From Candidatus Aegiribacteria sp. (GTDB lineage: Bacteria > Fermentibacterota > Fermentibacteria > Fermentibacterales > Fermentibacteraceae): a stretch of DNA of 5,820 nt. How positions within the stretch are numbered: position 1 is the stretch's first letter; each line of letters starts with the position of its first letter. Below the pieces are notes generated by a model. It searched no databases. It was given only the letters and a program-made list of their open reading frames with translations, and was not told the DNA's origin. The stretch covers positions 1 to 5,820 of the forward strand of contig DAOWAG010000094.1 in the NCBI GenBank assembly GCA_030634715.1, given 5' to 3'. Of this stretch, positions 1 through 5,820 are shown one piece after another. The position numbers were made by a program, and so were the translations under genes.

Positions 1-405
1 CATCTCCAGAATACCTCCGGATCGTCCATCTCTTCGCCCCTCCCGATAACAGCGAAACAGATGTCACTGTGCTCGAAGAATTCCCCGAAATCTCCTATCT
101 GACAAAATTCTTGCCTGAAATGACAATACTGCCGATAATCCAACCTCGTCAATATAGAAATTTCAATCCTTTAGGTCAGGTTTATTCTTCTCTGAAGAGT
201 GAGAGTCTGCGCTCGCGAAATAAGTCCAGGCATGACCTGACATGGTCCGTGTAAACATAGATTTCACTTAGTTCCTCATCCGAAATCGTAATGCCTGTCT
301 TCAGCTTCTGCTGCACAGGATGGAGCGTTTGGTGATATGTTCTTAATACTGAGTGCGACTACTATCCAGACACGTTGACTGGAATCCCATTTCTTAAATC
401 CAGAC
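1..405. other. Left-end region without a confident gene
   Basis: Downstream of the cupin about 400 bases hold only short competing frames. Besides the two described separately, the minus strand is open from 170 to the left edge; it has TTG codons but no ATG, and contains GDFGEFFEHSDICFAVIGRG. The plus strand is open from 3 to a TAA at 252-254; it contains PEYLRIVHLFAPPDN and could be the end of a convergent gene. The last two share codon boundaries on opposite strands, so codon periodicity does not separate them easily. I see no rho-independent terminator: the only local hairpin, at about 184-200 (a TCTTC/GAAGA stem), has no following T-run. Confidence 0.5.
182..316 (-). other. Short open frame with an acidic ISDEEL segment; possible remnant
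   Basis: A 44-codon stretch starting at GTG and ending in TAA contains GITISDEELSEIYVYTDHV. This is reminiscent of the end of an acyl carrier protein, where an F-G-I-x-I-x-D-E-E-L segment precedes the last helix. It lies in a different frame from the WDSS piece just upstream and overlaps it, so together they could be a frame-shifted, partly rearranged carrier-protein relic. There is no Shine-Dalgarno site before the GTG, and the tail is arginine-rich (FRERRLSLFREE). Evidence for expression is lacking. Confidence 0.2.
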
Positions 406-413
406 TTAATCAT
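276..413 (-). other. Short open frame overlapping the cupin stop; possible remnant, not a firm gene
   Basis: An ATG that overlaps the cupin TAA (ATGATTAAG) opens a 45-codon frame beginning MIKSGFKKWDSSQRVWIVVA. The WDSS-x-RV-x-IVVAL pattern resembles the region around the phosphopantetheine serine of acyl carrier proteins (W-D-S-L followed by a hydrophobic helix). The next 20 or so residues do not continue the resemblance, and the N-terminal helix of a carrier protein is absent. It may be a decayed gene or chance. No ribosome binding site beyond the overlap geometry is seen. Confidence 0.2.
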
Positions 414-774
414 AATAGACTGTGTCCGGGCCTTTGTACTCTTCATCTCTGCTGCTGCTCCAGCAGATAGCGACCGCGGTTGAATCCTTCTCGTTCGAGA
501 AGATATGGTGAACTCCAGGATCAATTATTAGGATATCCGCTTCGGATAGATTATACGCCTCATCCTTATCGGGCATTCTTATGACAAGTTGCCCCGAAAG
601 GACGATAACTTCCTCGTTTCTGCCGTGGTGTGTATGATTTCCTCGAACATGTCCTGGTTCAATTGAAAAGATATGGCAGTTTGTAATTAAGCATGTCGAT
701 TGAAGATGTTCAAATGGGTTGATTACATAGCCTCGCAGGTCAGCGTGATCGTCCAGTCTGGTTGTTTCATTCAT
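406..774 (-). CDS. Small single-domain cupin, similar in style to polysaccharide-locus cupins
   Basis: This 122-residue protein is a single cupin beta-barrel, probably metal-binding and cytoplasmic. Cupin motif 1 is at 41-61 (GHVRGNHTHHGRNEE, then a VLSG turn), giving ligands H47, H49 and E54. Motif 2 is at 85-94 (DPGVHHIFSN), giving H90 as the fourth ligand. A D-x-RG element near the start (residues 12-15) and the RGNH-x-HH core are also found in cupins of surface-polysaccharide loci, such as the C-terminal domain of CapF and the FdtA/WxcM-type sugar-nucleotide isomerases. That similarity is the only hint of function; substrate and reaction are unknown. Its ATG overlaps the uvrC stop by 8 bases, with a purine-rich stretch (AGAAAGAAG) about 10 bases upstream inside uvrC, so translation is probably coupled. 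It could instead be a non-enzymatic sugar-binding or regulatory cupin. Confidence 0.8.
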   Translation of the reverse strand: MNETTRLDDHADLRGYVINPFEHLQSTCLITNCHIFSIEPGHVRGNHTHHGRNEEVIVLSGQLVIRMPDKDEAYNLSEADILIIDPGVHHIFSNEKDSTAVAICWSSSRDEEYKGPDTVYYD

Positions 775-2584
775 CTGTATTACGCTTCTTTCTGTCGAGG
801 TAACTTCTTATCTGCACAGCTCTGCTTTTGCCGACACCGGGGACTTCCATGATCTCTTCGATGGTTGCCGTATCGATCCTTGCGGCACTGCCGAAGTGAT
901 TAAGAAGACGAAGCCTTGTTGCCGAACCGATGCCGGGGATATCATCAATTACTGAATGCAGGCTCCCTGAAGAACGTTTCTGCTGGTGGTAGTGAAGGAC
1001 GAATCTGTGAGCTTCATTTCTTACGCTCCTGAGAAGAGATAAGGGAGTTGAATCCAGAGGAAGCCTGATTACTCTTTCTGAGATACCTTCAAGCAGTACC
1101 TCCTCCCTCTTAGCGATAGAGACAAAACAGATTTTCTCTACCCACTCCTCTGCAGCGCGCACAGCTGCTCTGAGCTGAGTTATTCCCCCATCAATAAGGA
1201 AGATATCCGGATGTTCATCCTCTAATGATGACAGGTACCGATCAACAGCGGAGGCTATCATGGCTGGATCGTCCCTGCTTATCTCAGAAGGCATTGAGAA
1301 GCGCCTGTATCCGGATTTGTCAGGATAACCATTTCTGAAGCTGACAATTGCCGCGACAGGCCAGGAGCCCTGTATTGTGGAGGCGTCAAGACATACAATC
1401 CAGTTCGGTGGCGTGGACAAGTTGAATATGTCGGCAAGAGCCTCCAGAGCCGCTTCAGTGTTCTTTCTGCTTTCACCAGGGTGTTTCCAGGATAGACGTA
1501 CAAGGAAATGCTCGAGGTTTCTCTGTGTCAACTGAAGAACTTCTCTCTTACCACCACGTTCGGGAACGAATATTTTAACGGAACCCTCCCGCTTTTTAGA
1601 GAGCCATTCAGCCAGTGCAGCTTTTCCGTCGGGGATCTCAGGAACCAGAATTTCCCTCGGTATATCCTGTGTCTGCGAGTAATATGTCCCCAGAAGTATT
1701 GAAATTCGCTCAGGAACAGGAGCAAGTTTCCATCTGCTGTCGAAAGGCATCCTTACCACTCCTGTAAAACGTCCTCCACGCATCCTCATGATAATTCCCC
1801 AGTTGTCCTGAACCGCAATAGAGTCTCTGCTTATTGTGTCCTGAATGGAATCGGGCGCGGGCCAGCCAAAGCTGTCCAGACGGGAAAGAAGATCTCGCAG
1901 TCTTCCAGCCTCTTCATAATCCGTTTCCTCTGACGCCATGTTCATATAAATCTCAATACGGTCTCGAGCCCATTCCCAGTCACCCCGAAGCACTTTAAGC
2001 ATTTCATTAACTGTCCTGCTGTATTGTTCAGATGTGATATTACCAGTACATGGCGCGGGGCAGCGGCCAATCTGCCCCATGAGACATGGTCTGTCATTAT
2101 CGGGAGGAGTTTTCCCGCTACACCTTCTGAGAGGAAATGTATCAAGCAGGAATTCTTCAAGTTTTCTTAGATTTCTCGCATCCGGATAAGGACCGAATCG
2201 GGGTCTTCCTGAAGTACTTTTCCGATCTCTTGTAATCTGCAATCGAGGATATTTCTCATCTGTCGTAATTTCAAGATAAGGATACCTTCCGGAATCCCTG
2301 AGGCGCACATTGAGAGGGGGCTTCCGGATACGAATCAGCTCCGCTTCAAGAATGAGCGCGTCCACTTCCGATCCGGTTACAGTCCATTCCACCGATACTG
2401 CTTTTTCTAGAAGGAGCGTGTGGCGGGAATCACCAGGATTTGAGAGATGCCCCTGAAGTCTGTTTCTGAGGCTTTTCGCCTTCCCTATGTAGAGCACTCT
2501 TCCTTCCCCGTCCAGGAAGCTGTAGACACCTGGAAGGCGAGGTGCTCCGGCTACCGATTCTTTAAGACTTTTTGATCCGGCCAC
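767..2584 (-). CDS. uvrC: UvrABC excinuclease subunit C
   Basis: UvrC makes both incisions flanking a DNA lesion during nucleotide excision repair, after UvrA and UvrB have loaded. All domains are present in 605 residues (E. coli, 610). The GIY-YIG nuclease for the 3' cut has GVY at 19-21, YIG at 32-34, R40 and E80. Four cysteines (C155, C167, C175, C179) have the same spacing as the iron-sulfur ligands of E. coli UvrC. A UVR helix pair that contacts UvrB lies at about 206-240. The RNase H-like nuclease for the 5' cut has the Asp-Asp-His triad D400 (CLDAS), D465 (LIDGG) and H526 (EAHRF). Two helix-hairpin-helix motifs sit at about 546-565 and 578-596. The start is a GTG inside the end of murJ with only a weak GAG-containing site upstream. 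The GIY domain begins about 18 residues later, as is normal. The stop overlaps the cupin start by 8 bases. Confidence 0.97.
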   Translation of the reverse strand: MAGSKSLKESVAGAPRLPGVYSFLDGEGRVLYIGKAKSLRNRLQGHLSNPGDSRHTLLLEKAVSVEWTVTGSEVDALILEAELIRIRKPPLNVRLRDSGRYPYLEITTDEKYPRLQITRDRKSTSGRPRFGPYPDARNLRKLEEFLLDTFPLRRCSGKTPPDNDRPCLMGQIGRCPAPCTGNITSEQYSRTVNEMLKVLRGDWEWARDRIEIYMNMASEETDYEEAGRLRDLLSRLDSFGWPAPDSIQDTISRDSIAVQDNWGIIMRMRGGRFTGVVRMPFDSRWKLAPVPERISILLGTYYSQTQDIPREILVPEIPDGKAALAEWLSKKREGSVKIFVPERGGKREVLQLTQRNLEHFLVRLSWKHPGESRKNTEAALEALADIFNLSTPPNWIVCLDASTIQGSWPVAAIVSFRNGYPDKSGYRRFSMPSEISRDDPAMIASAVDRYLSSLEDEHPDIFLIDGGITQLRAAVRAAEEWVEKICFVSIAKREEVLLEGISERVIRLPLDSTPLSLLRSVRNEAHRFVLHYHQQKRSSGSLHSVIDDIPGIGSATRLRLLNHFGSAARIDTATIEEIMEVPGVGKSRAVQIRSYLDRKKRNTDE

Positions 2585-4217
2585 GTCTCATCGCCAGTGA
2601 AAAAACTGATCTGGCATCTTTTCCGCCAAAAATGACGAAAACTGCCAGAAAGATTGCCACTGCTCCAAGACAAGTTCCTGAAATGGATAATATCCCTTTC
2701 AATGTGGAAGTAGCTGATATGGAAATCACTGAAGGGGATAAGAGCCAGAGAAAGAGCAGCGTAAGAATACCGGCGGGTATCATAGAGAGCCAGGCGAGTT
2801 TAGAGGATTGCACAACAGGACCGAGTTTCCTTCTTAGCGCTATTCGGAGAATCATAAAGTTGAGCATTGATGAGATACTTGTTGCGAGAGCAAGACCGGC
2901 TAGAGGGCGTGCTATACCGGTTCTGATGAATGCCTGAGTCAGCACTATATTGAGTATGATGTTCAGACCCATACAGCTCATCGCGATCTTAACCGGTGTT
3001 TTGGTGTCCTTCATAGCGTAGAAGACCGGAGCAGTGATTTTCACGGCTCCATAGAACAGGAGTCCAAGTGAATAGAAGACAAGGGCGGCACTGGTCAATG
3101 CTGTGGATTCAGCTGTAAATGCTCCCCTGGCAAGAATGACATTTACTACAGGTTCGGCCAGGAATAGAAGGCAGAATGTAGCTGGAATCATCAAAGCCGC
3201 CAGTGCAAGTGTTGCTCTGCCAAGTGTTTTACCTGCATCCTGAAGTTTACCGCTTGCGGTCTGTCTGCTTAGAGTTGGTAGAAGAGCAGTGGCAAGAGAA
3301 ATCGCGAATACTCCCTGGGGAAACTGCATTATCCTGTTCCCATAAGAAAGAGCAGCTACACTTCCGGGTTCAAGCATAGAGGCAATCATCTTGTCCACAA
3401 TGATATTTACCTCTGCGGCAAGCAGCCCGACAAGCGCTGGAAATGCAAGCATTCCGACTTTTCTGACTTTTGGGTCTTTCCAGTTGAAGTCCGGTTTAAA
3501 CCTGAATCCTCTTCTTCTGAGAGCCGGGAGCTGAATCAGAAGCTGGAAGACTCCTCCGGCCATTACTCCGATTGAATATCCCCACACAGGCTGGTCGGGG
3601 AAAAACCAGCGTGACAGAAGAAGAATTCCTGCAAGAGCAGAGAGGTTGAAAAGAATTGGAGCACTGGCAGGAGCCAGGAAATGTCTGTGCGCGTTGAGAA
3701 TACCCATGACAACTGAAGCGCAGCCGACCATAAGGATATACGGAAATAGCAGACGCAGAAGTCCTGTGGCAAGTTCGGATTTACCCGGAATATCGGAGAA
3801 ACCAGGAGCGAATATTCTTATAATGAGTGGCGAGGCGACAATTCCCAGAACAACGATTATCAGAAGAGCAGCGGCAACGAGTGAGAGTATTCTGCTGCCC
3901 AGTCTGAAAGCATCCCGTTTACTGTCCTTCATCAGAATCTCGGTGTATGTAGGAACAAACGCAGCGCTTGCGGTTGCTTCCCCGAACAGTCTTCTTAGAG
4001 TATTCGGAATTATGAAAGCAAGTGTGAAAGCATCAGCAGCCATGCCTGTACCAAGTATCGCGGCCTGTGCTATATCGCGAAATAGCCCCAGTATTCGACT
4101 TGTTACCGTCAACCCGCCGAGAAGACCGGTTGCTCGCGCAATCCTGGAGGCTTCCTGCTGTGGTGTGCCAAGATCCTGAAGGTTCTCATCGAGCTGTCGT
4201 GTTTCTCCAGAATTCAT
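2562..4217 (-). CDS. murJ: Lipid II flippase MurJ (MviN family)
   Basis: This 551-residue membrane protein belongs to the MOP exporter superfamily. It flips the peptidoglycan precursor lipid II from the cytoplasmic to the periplasmic face of the inner membrane. The family signature is clear: SRILGLFRD (40-48), a GTGMAADAF-type stretch (57-64) and IPNTLRRLFGE (70-80). By hand alignment R41, R47, D62, R75 and R76 match R18, R24, D39, R52 and R53 of E. coli MurJ, and R295 in the SYGNRIMQFP segment matches R270. These include the charged residues known to be needed in the central cavity. Hydrophobic segments run through to about residue 530, consistent with the usual 14 helices. The N-terminus is about 23 residues longer than in E. 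coli and is polar, with no signal peptide. The end of the gene overlaps the uvrC start by 23 bases. All key charges are present, so this looks like the working housekeeping flippase and not a diverged exopolysaccharide paralogue. Confidence 0.95.
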   Translation of the reverse strand: MNSGETRQLDENLQDLGTPQQEASRIARATGLLGGLTVTSRILGLFRDIAQAAILGTGMAADAFTLAFIIPNTLRRLFGEATASAAFVPTYTEILMKDSKRDAFRLGSRILSLVAAALLIIVVLGIVASPLIIRIFAPGFSDIPGKSELATGLLRLLFPYILMVGCASVVMGILNAHRHFLAPASAPILFNLSALAGILLLSRWFFPDQPVWGYSIGVMAGGVFQLLIQLPALRRRGFRFKPDFNWKDPKVRKVGMLAFPALVGLLAAEVNIIVDKMIASMLEPGSVAALSYGNRIMQFPQGVFAISLATALLPTLSRQTASGKLQDAGKTLGRATLALAALMIPATFCLLFLAEPVVNVILARGAFTAESTALTSAALVFYSLGLLFYGAVKITAPVFYAMKDTKTPVKIAMSCMGLNIILNIVLTQAFIRTGIARPLAGLALATSISSMLNFMILRIALRRKLGPVVQSSKLAWLSMIPAGILTLLFLWLLSPSVISISATSTLKGILSISGTCLGAVAIFLAVFVIFGGKDARSVFSLAMRRGRIKKS

Positions 4218-4228
4218 TCAGAAGTCGA

Positions 4229-4234
4229 TCCTTT
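4229..4234 (-). promoter_or_regulatory. Ribosome binding site of murJ
   Basis: AAAGGA on the minus strand lies 11 bases before the murJ ATG, in the 26-base gap after the glycosyltransferase stop. It is the clearest Shine-Dalgarno-like site in the window. It supports the ATG at 4217 even though that start gives a longer N-terminus than in E. coli MurJ. Confidence 0.55.
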
Positions 4235-4243
4235 CATACTTAA

Positions 4244-5779
4244 TCATATGTTTTCCGCATGCACAAGTAGTGGTTCAAGCTGGTCTCTGAGCAACGGGTT
4301 CAGATTTACCGCTCTTCTTGCTGCCCGAACTGATTCATTGAAATTTCCATTTGCCCAAAGTGAAACCGCATAATTCTTCCACAATGTCGGGGATTGAGGC
4401 GCAATAACAATTGCCATTTCGAATTGCTTCAATCCCTCTGCGGAATAACCGAGGAGTGAATAGGAAATCCCCTTTAGATTGTGAAAATCCGCTCCGAAGT
4501 ATCCCCTGTTCTCAGCGTAATCCAATTCATCCATAGCTCCGGCTGGATTCCCTGATTCTATCATATATTCCGCCGCAAGCGCTGAAGTAAGTCCCGGTCG
4601 AACCGTACCAGGGTAAGTTACAAATAACGATATAAGGATGATTGCCAGGGCTGCAAAAGAAGCAGAACGGATGTATTTCCGGTCAGGAAAAGCAGATGCC
4701 GAAAGGAACCAGAACGCCGGGATCACGGTTAATCTGAATCTTGCTGACGGAAAGAACACAAAGGCTGATATCACTCCCGCAAAGATGATGGAAACGGTAA
4801 GATCATGCCAGAAGATTCTATTCTTATCGAAGCATCGCACCGATCCGATGGACATTGCCATTAGTGAAAGCGGCAGCATGAGAATCAGGAAGGTCTTCTT
4901 CAGCAGCCAGCCCGTTTCAAGATTTCGGCCAGGCCCAGGAAGAGTAAAGAATGCAAGTATTTTCTGAGCTCCCATTCCAAACCAGGCTGTTGGCGTGGAT
5001 TGAATTGAGCTGAAAGCTCTCTGAAGAAATTCCGTTTCTCCTCCGCTCCCTCTCTCACCAAGCGCAACCAGCTCCTCAAATTCAGTTCCCGGAGGTGTTG
5101 AGAGAAGTTCCCAGTCAGTCCCCAGCCAGAGGTTTTCAGCTCCGTTAACGGCAATTACAGGTCCTGCGCCTACTGAAATGTTTATTATGACTATCGGTAG
5201 AACAGCAAGCACTGTCCCGGTGGCAAAAATACCCCATTCCCGTAGTCTGTATCGAAAAGAGAAGAAAAACAGCACTAGTGGAATTAAAAGGAGTTCCGCT
5301 CTGAAGAGCGCGGCTATCCCCGCGAGAAATCCGGCCAGCAGAAATTTCCTCTGCTTCGCGAATAACATTGAAAAAGATAGAAAAACCGCGGCTGGTACAG
5401 CTGGAAGGAACTGTATACCTGAAAGAATGAAGAACGGGGACAAAGCAAGCCCTGTGCAGCAGATATAAACCCACGAACCTCTCTGCTTCCAGAACGCGAT
5501 GAAAAGCGCGATTGCCGGAAGAAAGGAAAGAAGTGAAACTAGAATTCGCGAATGTAAGGGATGATCGGCTGCGTTCGTTACCATAGCCATTACGAACATT
5601 GCCGGCGGTCTTGAGAAACCGCCGCTTCCCTGGATAACAGGGGTCATTGCGTAGGTTTTTTCATCGACATACAAGCCATTAAGCGGCAGAACGCTGTTAA
5701 CGGATGTGAAAGTCCATACACGAAGACCTATAGCTGTCACCATCAGAATTAGAAGGAATAGGATCAGCGAATTCTTCAT
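4244..5779 (-). CDS. Polytopic membrane glycosyltransferase (GT-C / PMT-like) with C-terminal TPR repeats
   Basis: This 511-residue protein probably transfers a sugar from a lipid-phosphate donor to an acceptor on the outer face of the inner membrane. It opens with a hydrophobic helix (residues 4-24) and then a loop with an Asp-Glu pair (D39-E40), the position of the catalytic acidic residue in GT-C enzymes such as PMT and ArnT. An RPP motif follows at 57-59. Many hydrophobic segments lie between about 77 and 390. The ENLWLG stretch (215-220) resembles the N-x-[YFW]-x-G loop of bacterial GT39-type proteins, and SARFRLTVIP (345-354) resembles their late R-x-R-x-x-x-x-P segment. Residues about 399-496 form two clear 34-residue TPR units (about 430-463 and 464-496) and a weaker one before them. 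The ATG is chosen because it starts directly at the first membrane helix and overlaps a possible upstream stop. murJ follows after 26 bases. Donor and acceptor cannot be read from the sequence. The family call is by motif and topology, not by close homology. Confidence 0.72.
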   Translation of the reverse strand: MKNSLILFLLILMVTAIGLRVWTFTSVNSVLPLNGLYVDEKTYAMTPVIQGSGGFSRPPAMFVMAMVTNAADHPLHSRILVSLLSFLPAIALFIAFWKQRGSWVYICCTGLALSPFFILSGIQFLPAVPAAVFLSFSMLFAKQRKFLLAGFLAGIAALFRAELLLIPLVLFFFSFRYRLREWGIFATGTVLAVLPIVIINISVGAGPVIAVNGAENLWLGTDWELLSTPPGTEFEELVALGERGSGGETEFLQRAFSSIQSTPTAWFGMGAQKILAFFTLPGPGRNLETGWLLKKTFLILMLPLSLMAMSIGSVRCFDKNRIFWHDLTVSIIFAGVISAFVFFPSARFRLTVIPAFWFLSASAFPDRKYIRSASFAALAIILISLFVTYPGTVRPGLTSALAAEYMIESGNPAGAMDELDYAENRGYFGADFHNLKGISYSLLGYSAEGLKQFEMAIVIAPQSPTLWKNYAVSLWANGNFNESVRAARRAVNLNPLLRDQLEPLLVHAENI

Positions 5780-5820
5780 TATTCAATCTCGAGGAGTAAA
5801 GGCAACCGGCGTACAGTTCC
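5779..5820 (-). CDS. Possible C-terminal end of an upstream gene (partial, runs off the right edge)
   Basis: Reading the minus strand from the right edge gives thirteen sense codons, GTVRRLPLLLEIE, followed by TAA. The last A of this stop is the first base of the ATG of the next gene (TAATG). Such a one-base overlap is typical of translationally coupled genes in an operon and fits the tight packing of the rest of the window. It would also explain why the next gene lacks a strong ribosome binding site. The tail is too short to assign a family. Another minus-strand frame is open here too, so the call rests mainly on the stop/start geometry and is tentative. Confidence 0.35.
   Translation of the reverse strand, partial: GTVRRLPLLLEIE

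Noticed and set aside
184..200. Hairpin (TCTTC/GAAGA stem with a three-base loop) considered as a terminator
   Set aside because: The stem is short and AT-rich, with no T-run following it on either strand in the expected position.
171..242. Inverted repeat GTCAGG / CCTGAC
   Set aside because: The arms are six bases long and about 55 bases apart, which is expected by chance at this scale.
276..524. 82-codon minus-strand frame starting within the cupin gene
   Set aside because: Its first half overlaps the end of the well-supported cupin in another frame. Only the part beyond the cupin stop was kept, as a tentative remnant.
2572..2937. Plus-strand open frame of 121 codons
   Set aside because: It is antisense to the C-terminal membrane helices of murJ and has an Arg/Ala-rich composition with no domain, as expected for a shadow frame.
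3646..4179. Plus-strand open frame of 177 codons
   Set aside because: It lies entirely inside murJ on the opposite strand. murJ has clear family motifs across this region, and the plus translation is a low-complexity Ala/Arg/Ser-rich shadow without recognisable motifs.
4218..4237. Tiny ATG frame (MKGSTSE) ending directly before the murJ ATG
   Set aside because: It is only seven codons long, and its second and third codons are the AAAGGA ribosome binding site of murJ. It is most likely chance and not a leader peptide.
5145..5474. Opposing open frames of about 100 codons on both strands inside the glycosyltransferase gene
   Set aside because: The glycosyltransferase frame has continuous membrane helices and family-like motifs here. 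The alternatives show no coherent hydrophobic pattern or motif.

Overview
The window carries four complete protein-coding genes. All lie on the minus strand, packed with gaps of at most 26 bases or with overlaps, so they read as one operon transcribed from high to low coordinates. In transcription order they are: a polytopic GT-C-type glycosyltransferase with a C-terminal TPR tail (4244-5779), the lipid II flippase MurJ (2562-4217), the excinuclease subunit UvrC (767-2584), and a small single-domain cupin (406-774). A 13-codon open tail at the right edge (5779-5820) may be the end of a further upstream gene, whose TAA stop would share one base with the glycosyltransferase ATG.

The left 405 bases hold no gene that can be called with confidence. 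Three short open stretches on the minus strand and one on the plus strand compete there. Two of the minus-strand pieces faintly resemble an acyl-carrier-protein core broken by a frame change, but the match is weak. No rRNA, tRNA, CRISPR array, insertion sequence or convincing terminator was seen.

The organism is a bacterium, because it has MurJ and UvrC in standard bacterial form. The coding sequence is of moderate GC content by eye. The TPR-tailed membrane glycosyltransferase and the mixed gene order would suit a poorly characterised environmental lineage, but nothing here fixes the phylum.

Two of the genes act at the envelope: MurJ moves the peptidoglycan precursor across the membrane, and the glycosyltransferase probably transfers sugar from a polyprenyl-phosphate donor on the outer face of the membrane. 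The cupin resembles sugar-nucleotide or polysaccharide-locus cupins, so it may also belong to surface-glycan metabolism. UvrC, a DNA repair nuclease, is the functional outlier, and its translation appears coupled to both neighbours. I see no strong evidence for a wholly new system. The points most worth a second look are the cupin attached to uvrC, the TPR tail on the glycosyltransferase, and the decayed-looking left end.
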